From NCBI RefSeq assembly GCF_014334015.1, contig NZ_CP060488.1, positions 3,740,501-3,804,500 of the forward strand: a stretch of 64,000 nt of DNA, written 5' to 3'. The translations under genes were made by a program, and so were the position numbers. Within the stretch, counting starts at the first letter, position 1. Each line of letters starts with the position of its first letter. The notes under the pieces are model-generated. The model was not told the DNA's origin and ran no database searches. It worked only from the letters and a program-made list of their open reading frames with translations. Below, one piece after another: positions 1 through 8,176 of this stretch. Source of the DNA: Bacteroides sp. M10 (lineage in GTDB: Bacteria > Bacteroidota > Bacteroidia > Bacteroidales > Bacteroidaceae).

Positions 1-12
1 TAGAAAGCATGA

Positions 13-1053
13 ATGTCTATCCAAATCTATACAAAGATGAAACCGACTGATTTTAGTAAGTATTTATCGGATTACTTGAGTAAGTATCTCCCGGGAGAAA
101 GAGGTATGAGTCACAATAGCATACTGGCTTATCGAGATACTTTCATACTACTGATACGGTATTACAAAGATGCAAAACACATCTCTGTTAATAAGCTGAC
201 TATGGATAAGCTGACACGGAAAGATATCGTGGCATTCCTTGATTGGCTCCAAAATGAAAATAAATGCTCGGATAGTACAAGAAATGCAAGGTTGGCTGCT
301 CTCAGATCGTTCTTCTCGTATGTCGGATATGAAGATCCCACCTTCTTGAATGAAGGACTGAAAATCCACACAATACCACTAAAAAAGACAGGGAGAAAGT
401 CTATTAACTACCTCACGGTTGATGGAATCAGGCTTTTATTGAAACAGCCTAATCTTCTGACAAAAAGCGGAAGACGTGATATGGCACTGCTATCTCTCAT
501 GTATGATACAGGCGCAAGAGTGCAAGAAATAGCTGACTTGACCGTTGAATGTCTTCGGTTGACAAAACCTTATACGATAAGAATGATGGGAAAAGGGCAA
601 AAAGTCAGAATAGTACCATTAATAGAACAGCAAGTCCTACATTTGCAAAGGTACATGGCTGATGAATGTCTTTTTGATTCTAAGAAAGCAAAGATGCCAT
701 TATTTTCAAGCGGATGTGGCAGAAAACTGACACGTAGTGGTATCTCTTACATACTAAATAAATATGTATCAAAAGCAAGAGTTGAGAGTGCAACGCTGAT
801 ACCCGAAAAGGTTTCTTGCCATTCTTTACGACACTCAAGAGCGATGCATTTGCTTCAGGCAGATGTGCCTCTGATATATATCAGAGACCTACTTGGACAC
901 GAGTCAGTCGTTACAACGGAAATTTATGCAAGAGTTGATTCAAAACGTAAACGGGAAGTCATAACAAATGCTTTTGTTCCAACATCTGAAGAACCAAATG
1001 AACCTGTTTGGCTAAAAGACACGAATCTACTGGATTGGCTTAAAAGCCTATAA
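13..1053 (+). CDS. Tyrosine recombinase/integrase, probably last gene of a recombinase trio
   Basis: A 346-residue site-specific recombinase that cuts and rejoins DNA through a tyrosine. An N-terminal SAM-like core-binding domain (about 15-110) is followed by the catalytic domain, with R169, the HSLR box (H270, R273), H296 and nucleophile Y305 all present, so it looks intact. A TGA stop ends at base 12, directly before the ATG, which suggests a tightly packed upstream gene. The XerC-like type and this packing resemble the third recombinase of RIT (recombinase-in-trio) elements; the other two genes would lie left of the window. M9 is an alternative start. It could instead be a lone IS-associated integrase. 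The recombinase call is firm; the RIT assignment is inference. Confidence 0.85.
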   Translation: MSIQIYTKMKPTDFSKYLSDYLSKYLPGERGMSHNSILAYRDTFILLIRYYKDAKHISVNKLTMDKLTRKDIVAFLDWLQNENKCSDSTRNARLAALRSFFSYVGYEDPTFLNEGLKIHTIPLKKTGRKSINYLTVDGIRLLLKQPNLLTKSGRRDMALLSLMYDTGARVQEIADLTVECLRLTKPYTIRMMGKGQKVRIVPLIEQQVLHLQRYMADECLFDSKKAKMPLFSSGCGRKLTRSGISYILNKYVSKARVESATLIPEKVSCHSLRHSRAMHLLQADVPLIYIRDLLGHESVVTTEIYARVDSKRKREVITNAFVPTSEEPNEPVWLKDTNLLDWLKSL

Positions 1054-1119
1054 ATTATGTAGAGTAAAATGTAGAAAGGACCGGGCTGCTAATAGTACGG
1101 TCCTTTCTCTTTACATAAT
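1054..1119. repeat. Inverted repeat just downstream of the recombinase
   Basis: AGAAAGGACCG at 1073-1083 pairs perfectly with CGGTCCTTTCT at 1098-1108, and an outer ATTATGT (1054-1060) pairs with ACATAAT (1113-1119). It begins directly after the stop codon. It may be the transcription terminator of the recombinase operon, part of the element's terminal binding sites, or both. Confidence 0.6.
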
Positions 1120-1139
1120 CTCCGACTCTTCATAACCAA

Positions 1140-1163
1140 ATTTATGTGCAGCAGCACATAAAT
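1140..1163. repeat. Perfect palindrome at the rhuM break
   Basis: ATTTATGTGC (1140-1149) and GCACATAAAT (1154-1163) form a perfect 10-bp inverted repeat around the loop AGCA. RhuM-like coding sequence starts at about 1162, so the palindrome lies exactly on the junction between the recombinase segment and the gene fragment. It is a candidate end or target site of the inserted element. Confidence 0.6.
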
Positions 1164-1860
1164 CTGGGCAACATCTGTTCTTAAAGAAATGATAGTTAAA
1201 GGCTTTGTTTTGGATGATGAACGTTTGAAACAAGGAAAATATTTTGGTAAAGATTATTTTGATGACTTATTGGAGCGTATCCGGGAAATACGGGCTTCTG
1301 AACGTCGATATTATCAAAAAATCACTGATGTATATGCAGAATGTAGTTCCGATTATGATCCTAAGGCCGAGACGACTCAGCTATTCTTTAAAATGGTGCA
1401 AAATATGATGCATTGGGCGGTTACTCATCAAACTGCTGCTGAAATCGTATATACAAGAGCAGATGCAGAAATGCCTCATATGGGACTTACTACATGGAAA
1501 AATGCACCGGAAGGAAGAGTTCAAAAGTCAGATACGATTATCGCAAAGAATTATTTATCGGATAAAGAAGTAATCTCTTTAAACCGTCTGACAACCTCGT
1601 TTCTTGATTTGGCAGAAGCACGTGCGGAACGTCAGATAATTTCTACTATGGAAGACTGGAAAAAACAATTGGATGATTTCCTGACTGTATATGGCTATGA
1701 CAAATTTCATGATTCTCGTATCATTTCTGCTGAACAAGCAAAGGAAAAAGCGTATGCTGAATATGACAAATTTCGCTTGATTCAAGATAAAGAATATCTT
1801 TCAGATTTCGATAAGGAAATTAAGTTATGGAAAGAAAAGGGATTGTTTGATAACGAATAA
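1162..1860 (+). pseudogene. rhuM: 5'-truncated rhuM-family gene
   Basis: The frame encodes the C-terminal part of a RhuM-family protein (virulence-RhuM family; biochemical function not established). The recognisable stretch IWATSVLKE-MIVKGFVLDDERLK begins at base 1162, and an in-frame TAA lies immediately upstream (1159-1161). Family members usually run to about 330-350 residues, so roughly the first 100, including the N-terminal DNA-binding-like region, are missing. An ATG at 1189 could still start a 223-residue product. The break coincides with the palindrome at 1140-1163 and follows the recombinase, which suggests disruption by insertion. Confidence 0.8.
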
Positions 1861-1863
1861 AAT

Positions 1864-1903
1864 AAAGTCTCAACCGATAGCACTTCTATCCAGTTGAGAC
1901 TTT
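1864..1903. terminator. Bidirectional terminator between convergent genes
   Basis: AAAGTCTCAAC (1864-1874) pairs perfectly with GTTGAGACTTT (1893-1903) and a T-rich run follows. It lies between the rhuM fragment and the convergent membrane protein gene. Confidence 0.75.
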
Positions 1904-1907
1904 TCGT

Positions 1908-2435
1908 TTATTTACCTCTATCCAAAAACTTCTGTACTATTAACGCTATACTAATCTCCAAAGCAACCATAAGAATACAACCAATAGCAGCCTTCCAAAT
2001 CAATCCGGAATGCAAAATCTCTGCATTAGCCACTATCATGCACACGAAAAAGGAAGATAGAGCGACTACAATGATAATCAAAATGTAGAATGCCGTATCT
2101 GGGATGGGGATGGCATTGTTGGCTTTCTTCATTCTTCGCTCGGCTTCCTTGCATTTGCTCTCAATCTGACTGAGAAAATCACATAGAAGCCTTGCTCCAA
2201 ATTCAACTGCCATCTTCTGCATTTCTTCAGAAATAATAGGTTTGCACTCACGTATAGAGCCGGACAGATTTTCAACTTCTGTTCTCAACTTGAACACGTT
2301 GTCATTCAGCTTGGCAAGTTCTTGCACATTGATATCGAGTAAGCGGTTTTCTTCCTCCAGATATTCATTCTTTGGAGTAGCTTTTATGGTTTCTGTTTCA
2401 CTCATTTCTGCGGAAAAATCAAATTTCTTTTTCAT
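1908..2435 (-). CDS. Coiled-coil membrane protein of the mobilization operon
   Basis: A 175-residue protein not assigned to a named family. Residues about 20-110 are charged and heptad-like, so a coiled coil is likely. Two hydrophobic segments follow (about 115-138 and 145-165), and the tail is short and basic. It starts four bases after the relaxase stop codon and is surely co-transcribed with it. Position and architecture suggest an accessory mobilization protein that places the relaxosome at the membrane or near the coupling protein; that role is inference from context only. Confidence 0.65.
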   Translation of the reverse strand: MKKKFDFSAEMSETETIKATPKNEYLEEENRLLDINVQELAKLNDNVFKLRTEVENLSGSIRECKPIISEEMQKMAVEFGARLLCDFLSQIESKCKEAERRMKKANNAIPIPDTAFYILIIIVVALSSFFVCMIVANAEILHSGLIWKAAIGCILMVALEISIALIVQKFLDRGK

Positions 2436-2439
2436 GGGC

Positions 2440-3651
2440 TTATCGCTTTAATCCTGTTTTCGGTTTCTTCCCTAACGAACGACCGGCAACACGAGCGCAT
2501 CTGTGAGCCCATTGCAAATCGTCTTCGTCCTTGTCTCTCCACGGAAGGTCGCTTTGTGAGCCTCCACCACCTCCACTGGTTGTTACGTTGGGGGTATCTA
2601 TCAGTCCGACAAATATAGCTACAGCCATATCGGTAAGTTCCTGACAGTTGGCAATAAACCTGTAATCAAATTCGTCATTGAAACAGTCAAGTACTTTTTC
2701 CGGAATATAGAATCGATGTTCCTTGCCTTCATAAGTAAAGACATAAGGAATGATATTCTGATGGTCTGGGCGATATTGGGTATAGTCAATAGGATCAACC
2801 TTATGTGTCGCTACCTGTTGAACGGTTTGGGAAGTATTATTTCTAATGACGGAAGTTGGCTGATGGTGCAGTTTCTTCCATGTTGCAGGAAGTTTCGAGA
2901 CCATCAGGTTCCTGCCGACTCCCAATTCTGAAGCCTTGTATTTGGTGTTTCCATTCATGAGGGCATATCCACGAAGAATACCTTTCTTGTCCTCTCTTTC
3001 ATGGACGGTATAACCTTTCCGTATAAGAGCATTCTTGTATTCATCCCATGACCACGATAGCATTGCTTTCAACACCTCCATACAGTCCCGGTTCACTTGT
3101 GGAATGTTGCGATTTCGGATTTGCGCCGCAGTTGTCCACCCTCGTTTCTTTGCCACTCGCTCGGCAGCACGTTGCGCACGAAGATGAATGTTGTGGTCGT
3201 TGTTGATATTGCCGTCTTCATCCAAACGGCAAACCGCAGCATGAAGGTGGGGGACTTCGCCTTTGGACTCTGTATGAAGCCAAACTGAGTATTTGCTACC
3301 CTCCAAATTGGTCGGACAGGAACGGACTTTTCCGTTCTTGCCGATAATCACTTGTTTGTCGAACTCCTCGGCGAATTCCTGCCAAAGTTTTTGCCAATCT
3401 TCGATGTTATAGAATTGGGTATGTTCGGGCGATGGGCTCAACTCGATTCTGATTACAGAATTCTTTATAGGCCGATATTGGGATAGGGTCAACTGCATGG
3501 AGTTCCATATCCCCATAGCGTCCGGTTCTGAGGTCAACAGATTGTCCAATACCCGATAGATTTTTTCCGGATGCTTCTTATGCTGTGATTCGCCGGTAAT
3601 GTAACGGAGGTCGTTTATACCGTGCGATATGGCTTTGGCTTTCGCAATCAT
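2440..3651 (-). CDS. Relaxase, BmgA-like mobilization nuclease
   Basis: A 403-residue DNA-strand transferase expected to nick the element at its transfer origin and carry the strand to the recipient. The relaxase fold occupies about residues 60-200. A metal-binding histidine motif is visible in the stretch VPHLHAAVC, followed by an HNIHLR segment. A glycine-rich linker lies near residue 365 and the C-terminus is basic. The start overlaps the stop of the upstream MobC-like gene by four bases, the usual relaxase/accessory pairing in Bacteroides mobilizable elements such as cLV25 (BmgA/BmgB). The nucleophilic tyrosine cannot be assigned with confidence by eye. Confidence 0.85.
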   Translation of the reverse strand: MIAKAKAISHGINDLRYITGESQHKKHPEKIYRVLDNLLTSEPDAMGIWNSMQLTLSQYRPIKNSVIRIELSPSPEHTQFYNIEDWQKLWQEFAEEFDKQVIIGKNGKVRSCPTNLEGSKYSVWLHTESKGEVPHLHAAVCRLDEDGNINNDHNIHLRAQRAAERVAKKRGWTTAAQIRNRNIPQVNRDCMEVLKAMLSWSWDEYKNALIRKGYTVHEREDKKGILRGYALMNGNTKYKASELGVGRNLMVSKLPATWKKLHHQPTSVIRNNTSQTVQQVATHKVDPIDYTQYRPDHQNIIPYVFTYEGKEHRFYIPEKVLDCFNDEFDYRFIANCQELTDMAVAIFVGLIDTPNVTTSGGGGGSQSDLPWRDKDEDDLQWAHRCARVAGRSLGKKPKTGLKR

Positions 3652-4067
3652 TCTTCTTCGGATTTAGGGTTGGACGGAATTTTGTTCTTCTCTTTTACAG
3701 CATTCAGGAACTGGCAGATATTTTCAGCCACATTGCCTAATTCTTTCAGCCAACCCACCATAAACGGAATCTGATTGAACATTGCCATGCGCTGCTTTGT
3801 GGACATTCCGTGTAGGGCGGAGGTGTATTTTACGAGGTCTGACCGACAATCGTCCAGATTCTGCAACAGTGCTGCTTCTTCTTTCGTAAGCCTCGCTTTG
3901 GGTTTGAAGTTATAGGCACACGACAATAGGTAATCGCTTACAGTCATGCCACATTGTCCGGCCAGTGATTTTATATGTTCCTTCTGAGTAGGAGTGACTT
4001 TCGCTCCGATGAAGACGTTTCTGGTTTCTTTCGAAGAGTCCGATGTATTTACAATATTTTCTTTCAT
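3648..4067 (-). CDS. MobC/BmgB-like relaxosome accessory protein
   Basis: A 139-residue protein, taking the ATG at 4067; a longer frame to 4136 would use a less plausible N-terminus. A ribbon-helix-helix segment (KVTPTQKEHIKSLAGQCGM...VSDYLL, about residues 20-50) is the typical DNA-binding module of MobC-type proteins, which bind oriT and help the relaxase nick. The rest is helical. It overlaps the relaxase gene by four bases and lies next to the probable oriT, as expected. Confidence 0.8.
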   Translation of the reverse strand: MKENIVNTSDSSKETRNVFIGAKVTPTQKEHIKSLAGQCGMTVSDYLLSCAYNFKPKARLTKEEAALLQNLDDCRSDLVKYTSALHGMSTKQRMAMFNQIPFMVGWLKELGNVAENICQFLNAVKEKNKIPSNPKSEEE

Positions 4068-4381
4068 TTGAATCGTTTTATAATGGTTGAATAGGTGCGA
4101 GCTTGCGAGTACCGCACCGGCGAGGGAACTGAGCAAGCGAGAGTGCCAATGTACAACCGTAACGCAGTGAGGTTATACCTTGGCATATCTCGCAACAGTT
4201 ACCTGTTGATGCTTCACGGCAAGCCATATCGGATGCGTATAGTGAACTGGCACTCGGATCGGAAACATAGGATGATATGAGCCTCTAAAAGAGGGGAGAA
4301 TATGAATATCTCACATGATGTCTTCCTGCCGACTTTGCTTTATTATTATATATACGCCCCGACAATAAAGTAAAGTTGAAC
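4068..4381. other. Candidate transfer origin (oriT) region, no gene
   Basis: This 314-base gap between the MobC-like gene and the ATPase gene holds several inverted repeats: GGTGCG/CGCACC (4094-4099, 4113-4118), GAGTGCCA/TGGCACTC (4141-4148, 4248-4255) and a 13-bp pair at 4332-4376. No convincing gene is present. Mobilizable elements normally carry oriT just upstream of the mobC-relaxase pair, which is this place. The nick site cannot be pinpointed by eye. Confidence 0.45.
4332..4376. repeat. 13-bp inverted repeat behind the ATPase gene
   Basis: ACTTTGCTTTATT (4332-4344) pairs with AATAAAGTAAAGT (4364-4376) with a single G-T pair. The 19-base loop contains TATACGCCCCGAC. It sits six bases beyond the stop of the minus-strand ATPase gene, so it may be its terminator, part of oriT, or both. 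Confidence 0.55.
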
Positions 4382-5452
4382 TCAATAATGGTATTCTGGA
4401 TTGAAGGCATAATCTTTCCCTTCTTTTATAACCATTTGTTTGTCGCTTAGCAATGTTGCGACCTTTACCGCCTTGTTATAACCGAGTTTTATACCCTGTA
4501 ATCCGTAACCCTCTTTCAAGCGTTCTATATAATCATCGTAATTGCTGATGTTTCCATTGGCAAAAACGGCATCCAATGCTGGACGATGTACATTCTTTGG
4601 AATCTCCTTGTCCGGATCGAACGGTCCTTTGGTTGGTCGTCCGGTCTTCTTCTCTTTGGGCAGATAGGACTCTACCGATTCGGGCATGGCTTCCTCGTTT
4701 ATGCGGAAAGCGAAAGGTTCAAACTCATGGTCACGGATATGGACGGCTTCGACCACGCTTACAGTCTTGTCCTCTTTGTCCACTTCGATCTGCATGATGG
4801 TTTCCGCTTTGTTGTTGAGTTCCGTGCCGATGTGACCACGGGCATGTTCATCATTCTTGTTCTGATGCAAGACGGTATGGATATGGATTTGCCTGTCATC
4901 CGTCCACTGCATGAATTTGGAGATGATGTCGGTAGATTCGCTGGAGGAGTTGATGTCGTAAAGGAAATCACGAATGCCATCTATGATGACCAATCCCAAA
5001 TCCGGTATTGTGCCAATGGCCTGTTCGACTATCGCCAGACGTAGTTTAGGGGAAAACTTGCGCAGAGCCAGCATAATCAGATTATCCGGATTCTTGTATT
5101 CCGGCAAGTCGGCCAAACGTAAGATGCGTTTCAATACCTGTTGGCAATGATACCGCCCCTGCTCTGTGTCTATATATAGAATCTTCCGCTTATTCTCAGG
5201 GAACATAGACCGGTAATGAAGAACGGTGCTGCCACTCAATGCCGATGCGACAATGGCTGAAACGTTGAAAGTTTTCTTGCTTTTGGCTTTCCCGATGGAA
5301 GCGCTGAAGTTTCCCAATGTTCCGATAACAGTATCGTCCACCATCAGAACCACCGGGGAGTATTCGTATGTACTTGTTACGCTTATTGTTGACTCCGCCA
5401 TATAAGCGGCCAATTCTTCCGGAGAAAGAATAATAGTGTCCGTCTTTTCCAT
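4382..5452 (-). CDS. RepA-like RecA-fold ATPase of the mobilizable element
   Basis: A 356-residue ATPase resembling the hexameric helicase/RepA proteins of mobilizable elements and probably used in element replication or processing. The P-loop region (about residue 53, GKAKSKKT) departs from G-x4-G-K-T because a lysine replaces the second glycine. The Walker B strand LGLVIIDGIRDFL and a conserved HQNKNDEHARGHIG loop follow, as in RecA-fold helicases. The last 80 residues look like a separate winged-helix-type domain. It starts two bases after the upstream HTH gene ends, so the two form an operon. Confidence 0.75.
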   Translation of the reverse strand: MEKTDTIILSPEELAAYMAESTISVTSTYEYSPVVLMVDDTVIGTLGNFSASIGKAKSKKTFNVSAIVASALSGSTVLHYRSMFPENKRKILYIDTEQGRYHCQQVLKRILRLADLPEYKNPDNLIMLALRKFSPKLRLAIVEQAIGTIPDLGLVIIDGIRDFLYDINSSSESTDIISKFMQWTDDRQIHIHTVLHQNKNDEHARGHIGTELNNKAETIMQIEVDKEDKTVSVVEAVHIRDHEFEPFAFRINEEAMPESVESYLPKEKKTGRPTKGPFDPDKEIPKNVHRPALDAVFANGNISNYDDYIERLKEGYGLQGIKLGYNKAVKVATLLSDKQMVIKEGKDYAFNPEYHY

Positions 5453-5454
5453 CG

Positions 5455-5829
5455 CTACCAGTTTTTAGAGTTCGGTTTACGGCGATGGGAGGCGAGCAAG
5501 GATTCATTCTCGTCCTCGAAACTTTGCGGAACCGGATTCTTCCGGGAAGATTCCAGCCATCTATCCAGTTCGTCACGATAGATGTAGAGATGCTTTCCTT
5601 GTTTTATAACCGGAATATCGTCCTTCTTGACCTTGTAATAAAAGGTCGACAACGGCATTTTAAGATAGTTGCAAGCCTCCTGTACGGTCATGGGGACGTG
5701 CGTGTTCTCTTTGGTTTCGTACTGCTTGGAAAGTTTCTCCGTAAGCAGGATTTCCATACTTGCGATTCTGTCGCATAGTTCGCCTACCACAGTCGGCAGG
5801 TCGTTGAATGTCAGTTGGTCTTTTTCCAT
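5455..5829 (-). CDS. Helix-turn-helix (excisionase/MerR-type) protein
   Basis: A 124-residue DNA-binding protein. Residues about 45-95 (VQEACNYLKMPLSTFYYKVK...YIYRDELDRWLE) match the HTH_17 type found in excisionases and in regulators of Bacteroides mobile elements. The N-terminal 40 residues are helical and the tail is polar. It immediately precedes the RepA-like ATPase gene, so it may regulate or recruit that protein. Which DNA it binds is unknown. Confidence 0.8.
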   Translation of the reverse strand: MEKDQLTFNDLPTVVGELCDRIASMEILLTEKLSKQYETKENTHVPMTVQEACNYLKMPLSTFYYKVKKDDIPVIKQGKHLYIYRDELDRWLESSRKNPVPQSFEDENESLLASHRRKPNSKNW

Positions 5830-5929
5830 ATTATGACTATTTTAATCGTTTAACATGCTGCGAACCAACTCAATGAAACCTTGCAGAACAATACAGACCG
5901 GATTAATTATTTCGTCTGCATACTTTTTT

Positions 5930-6784
5930 TTATTGCGAGTTATCATTATCTACATCTAAATGGAAGCGATAGTCGCCTTTATCTGGTACATCAATGGGAA
6001 TCTGGCTTGAGACATTATCCCGTAAATTAAGTTTAAGATATTCAAGGGTCGCGTTTACGAGTTCGTATGGAAATGATTTCTTGATAAAAACGGCTCTTTT
6101 CGCTAAGGGCACTCCCAAGCGTTCACCGACATTCCATGCCAAATGCCGAAGTCCCGGCGACCTCAGCGGATTGTCTATATTGGAACGAATCGGTTTATAT
6201 GACTCTGGTTGATCGTAAGCCATATGCTCTATATTGGAAATGAGGGTGGCAATATCCTCTTTGGAGAGATAGGGGGCAGTCTTGACGGTTACATATTCCC
6301 GAATCGCATCCATAATTTCCGCTTGCCTTTCAATTTCTTTCTTTTTGAGTTCCACCAATATGGAATCATATTTATTCAAATGAGAATCTTGCGGACAATC
6401 AGAGTTTACAGTATTTTGATTTGACTGTTGGGACGGAGGACACTCCTGTTCAGCCAAACCCATCGATTGCTCGATAGACAGTGTTTCAGTAGCATCCATA
6501 GATTCTATGGCGTTCTTTGATTTTACAATAGGGGTAGATGGCTCGCCAAAAGAGAAGTTGATAGGATTTTTTGTCAGCCATTTATAGAAAAATTTGTGCA
6601 GGAGTCCGCACAATATGATAGCTATTACCAGTTCAAGGATGACAGGAGTCGTTATGCGCATGATATTGATGTCATGGCAAAGGAAAAGATAAGTGTCTAT
6701 GGCCGCATAAATGATAACGGACAGTGCGAGGATAAAACTTATCTTTTTAGTCTGAATTTGTTTTTTATTCGTCATGGTCTGCAA
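5930..6784 (-). CDS. Membrane-anchored protein of unknown function
   Basis: A 284-residue protein with two hydrophobic N-terminal segments (about 15-35 and 43-62) followed by a large polar, probably cytoplasmic part. No family is recognised. The middle (about 80-140) is low in complexity and rich in S, Q and P; the C-terminal 140 residues look globular. An ATG at 6775 is an equally good start. It lies between the integrase and the replication genes on the same strand, so it is probably element cargo. About 100 bases separate it from the next gene, and I see nothing notable in that gap. Confidence 0.6.
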   Translation of the reverse strand: MQTMTNKKQIQTKKISFILALSVIIYAAIDTYLFLCHDINIMRITTPVILELVIAIILCGLLHKFFYKWLTKNPINFSFGEPSTPIVKSKNAIESMDATETLSIEQSMGLAEQECPPSQQSNQNTVNSDCPQDSHLNKYDSILVELKKKEIERQAEIMDAIREYVTVKTAPYLSKEDIATLISNIEHMAYDQPESYKPIRSNIDNPLRSPGLRHLAWNVGERLGVPLAKRAVFIKKSFPYELVNATLEYLKLNLRDNVSSQIPIDVPDKGDYRFHLDVDNDNSQ

Positions 6785-6878
6785 GTATTTGGAATCGTTT
6801 TGCGCTAAAGATATAATCGATATTCCAGATAGTTGCAGTAAAAAGATTGATAGTTACCACGTATCATGCTAAATATCA

Positions 6879-6920
6879 CGGTCAGAGTATGATTTTTCAC
6901 CTAAAATCATACTCTGACCG
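6879..6920. terminator. 18-bp perfect hairpin behind the integrase gene
   Basis: CGGTCAGAGTATGATTTT (6879-6896) pairs perfectly with its reverse complement at 6903-6920 around a six-base loop. It sits 24 bases beyond the integrase stop and is most simply the integrase terminator, although there is no long T-run after it. Protein binding at the site is an alternative. Confidence 0.6.
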
Positions 6921-6944
6921 CAGAAATCGGGGACAAAGCAGCTG

Positions 6945-8060
6945 TCAGTCTTGCCGTGTCAGGGTAATTTTCTTACTGGCTTCACGTTTGTTGGCATCCA
7001 CGACTTTGATATACCTTTGCGTGGTGGTGATACTCTTGTGCGCCATGATGCTCTGTATGGTACGGATGTCCGTCCCGGCAGCTGCTTGTAGCGTTGCAAA
7101 TGTTCTCCGGTACGAGTGAAATGTTATGTTCTTGGTAATTCCGGCAGAACGAATCCATTCTTTCATCGGTATTTGCGTCCAACTACGCATAAGTCCCTTG
7201 AATACCAAACCTTTCTTTTCAGAACTATAGCCTATCAATCCCAATGCTTCTTCGCTGATGGGAATGATGTCTTCCGCTTTGTTCTTCTGCGTAATGATGT
7301 GTACGCATTTCCCACCGGCAGAATAGTCCACGATGTCTTCCCAACATAGCGAGAGAATGTCACTGATACGCAAGCTGGTCATACAGGAAAACAGCGATGC
7401 CGTTTTCAGAATAGGCTTCTTACAAGGTGTCTCGGCCAATTTGTACAGTTCCTCAACAGACAGGGCCTCTTTCATTACATCTTCTGTCTCTATCTTTTCC
7501 AAGAAGTCATTGACATTGGTCTTTATCATCCCATTACGGTAGAGTATTTTCAGGAAACCTCTGAAAGTAGACCAATATCCTGATGCGGAGTTCCGTGTGA
7601 TACGTCCGTTACGCCTTAGCTTCTTGGCACTCAGCAGATATTCCCGAAACTTGTTACAGAGGTCGATGTCAATCTCTTCAAAGGTGCATTTGCCATGTAC
7701 GAAGTTATTGAAATGCAGATAGACAAACTCCCATTTCTGGTCATGCTTATGGAGCTGCTTGCGATAATACTCCAGAAAGTCTGCCTTGAGTTTGTACTTG
7801 TCAAAGAAGTCATACCGTTCATTGACTACCGACTCGAACCTGCGGCAACGGATGGCTTCGGCTTTCTCGGTCATTACCTCGTTGAAATTCTGTTCACGTT
7901 TGTTTCTCGGATTGGCATAGATATAAATACCAAGCGATTCATGACGGATAACTTTCATTGTCTCTTTGTCTCGATACCCCGGATAATAATCCAGATAGAA
8001 AGACATCATCCTGCCTTTTAGCGGACGTGTCCTTAATGTCACAGTCTTGCATTCATGCAT
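6945..8060 (-). CDS. Tyrosine integrase of the mobilizable element
   Basis: A 371-residue phage-integrase-family recombinase with an N-terminal arm-binding region (about 1-85), a SAM-like core-binding domain (about 95-190) and the catalytic domain. Catalytic residues visible are R231 (SLRISDIL), H315 and R318 in an HSYR box (HxLR in many relatives), H341 (MAHKS) and Y350. It presumably integrates and excises the element next to mnmE. It is unrelated in detail to the recombinase at 13-1053. The gene lies close to the right boundary, with only the four-HTH gene in between. Confidence 0.9.
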   Translation of the reverse strand: MHECKTVTLRTRPLKGRMMSFYLDYYPGYRDKETMKVIRHESLGIYIYANPRNKREQNFNEVMTEKAEAIRCRRFESVVNERYDFFDKYKLKADFLEYYRKQLHKHDQKWEFVYLHFNNFVHGKCTFEEIDIDLCNKFREYLLSAKKLRRNGRITRNSASGYWSTFRGFLKILYRNGMIKTNVNDFLEKIETEDVMKEALSVEELYKLAETPCKKPILKTASLFSCMTSLRISDILSLCWEDIVDYSAGGKCVHIITQKNKAEDIIPISEEALGLIGYSSEKKGLVFKGLMRSWTQIPMKEWIRSAGITKNITFHSYRRTFATLQAAAGTDIRTIQSIMAHKSITTTQRYIKVVDANKREASKKITLTRQD

Positions 8061-8176
8061 AATGTTATATTTTATGGTTATTATTAATTCGTCGGCGAAA
8101 CTCTATAATGTAATCATGCAGATTACCTACAGCAGGGATTAATTTTTGAATAATTTACGGATAGCCATAAATTAGA

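Noticed and set aside
4095..4280. A possible 61-residue gene in the oriT gap
   Set aside because: No start signal or family resemblance, and it overlaps several inverted repeats better explained as oriT.
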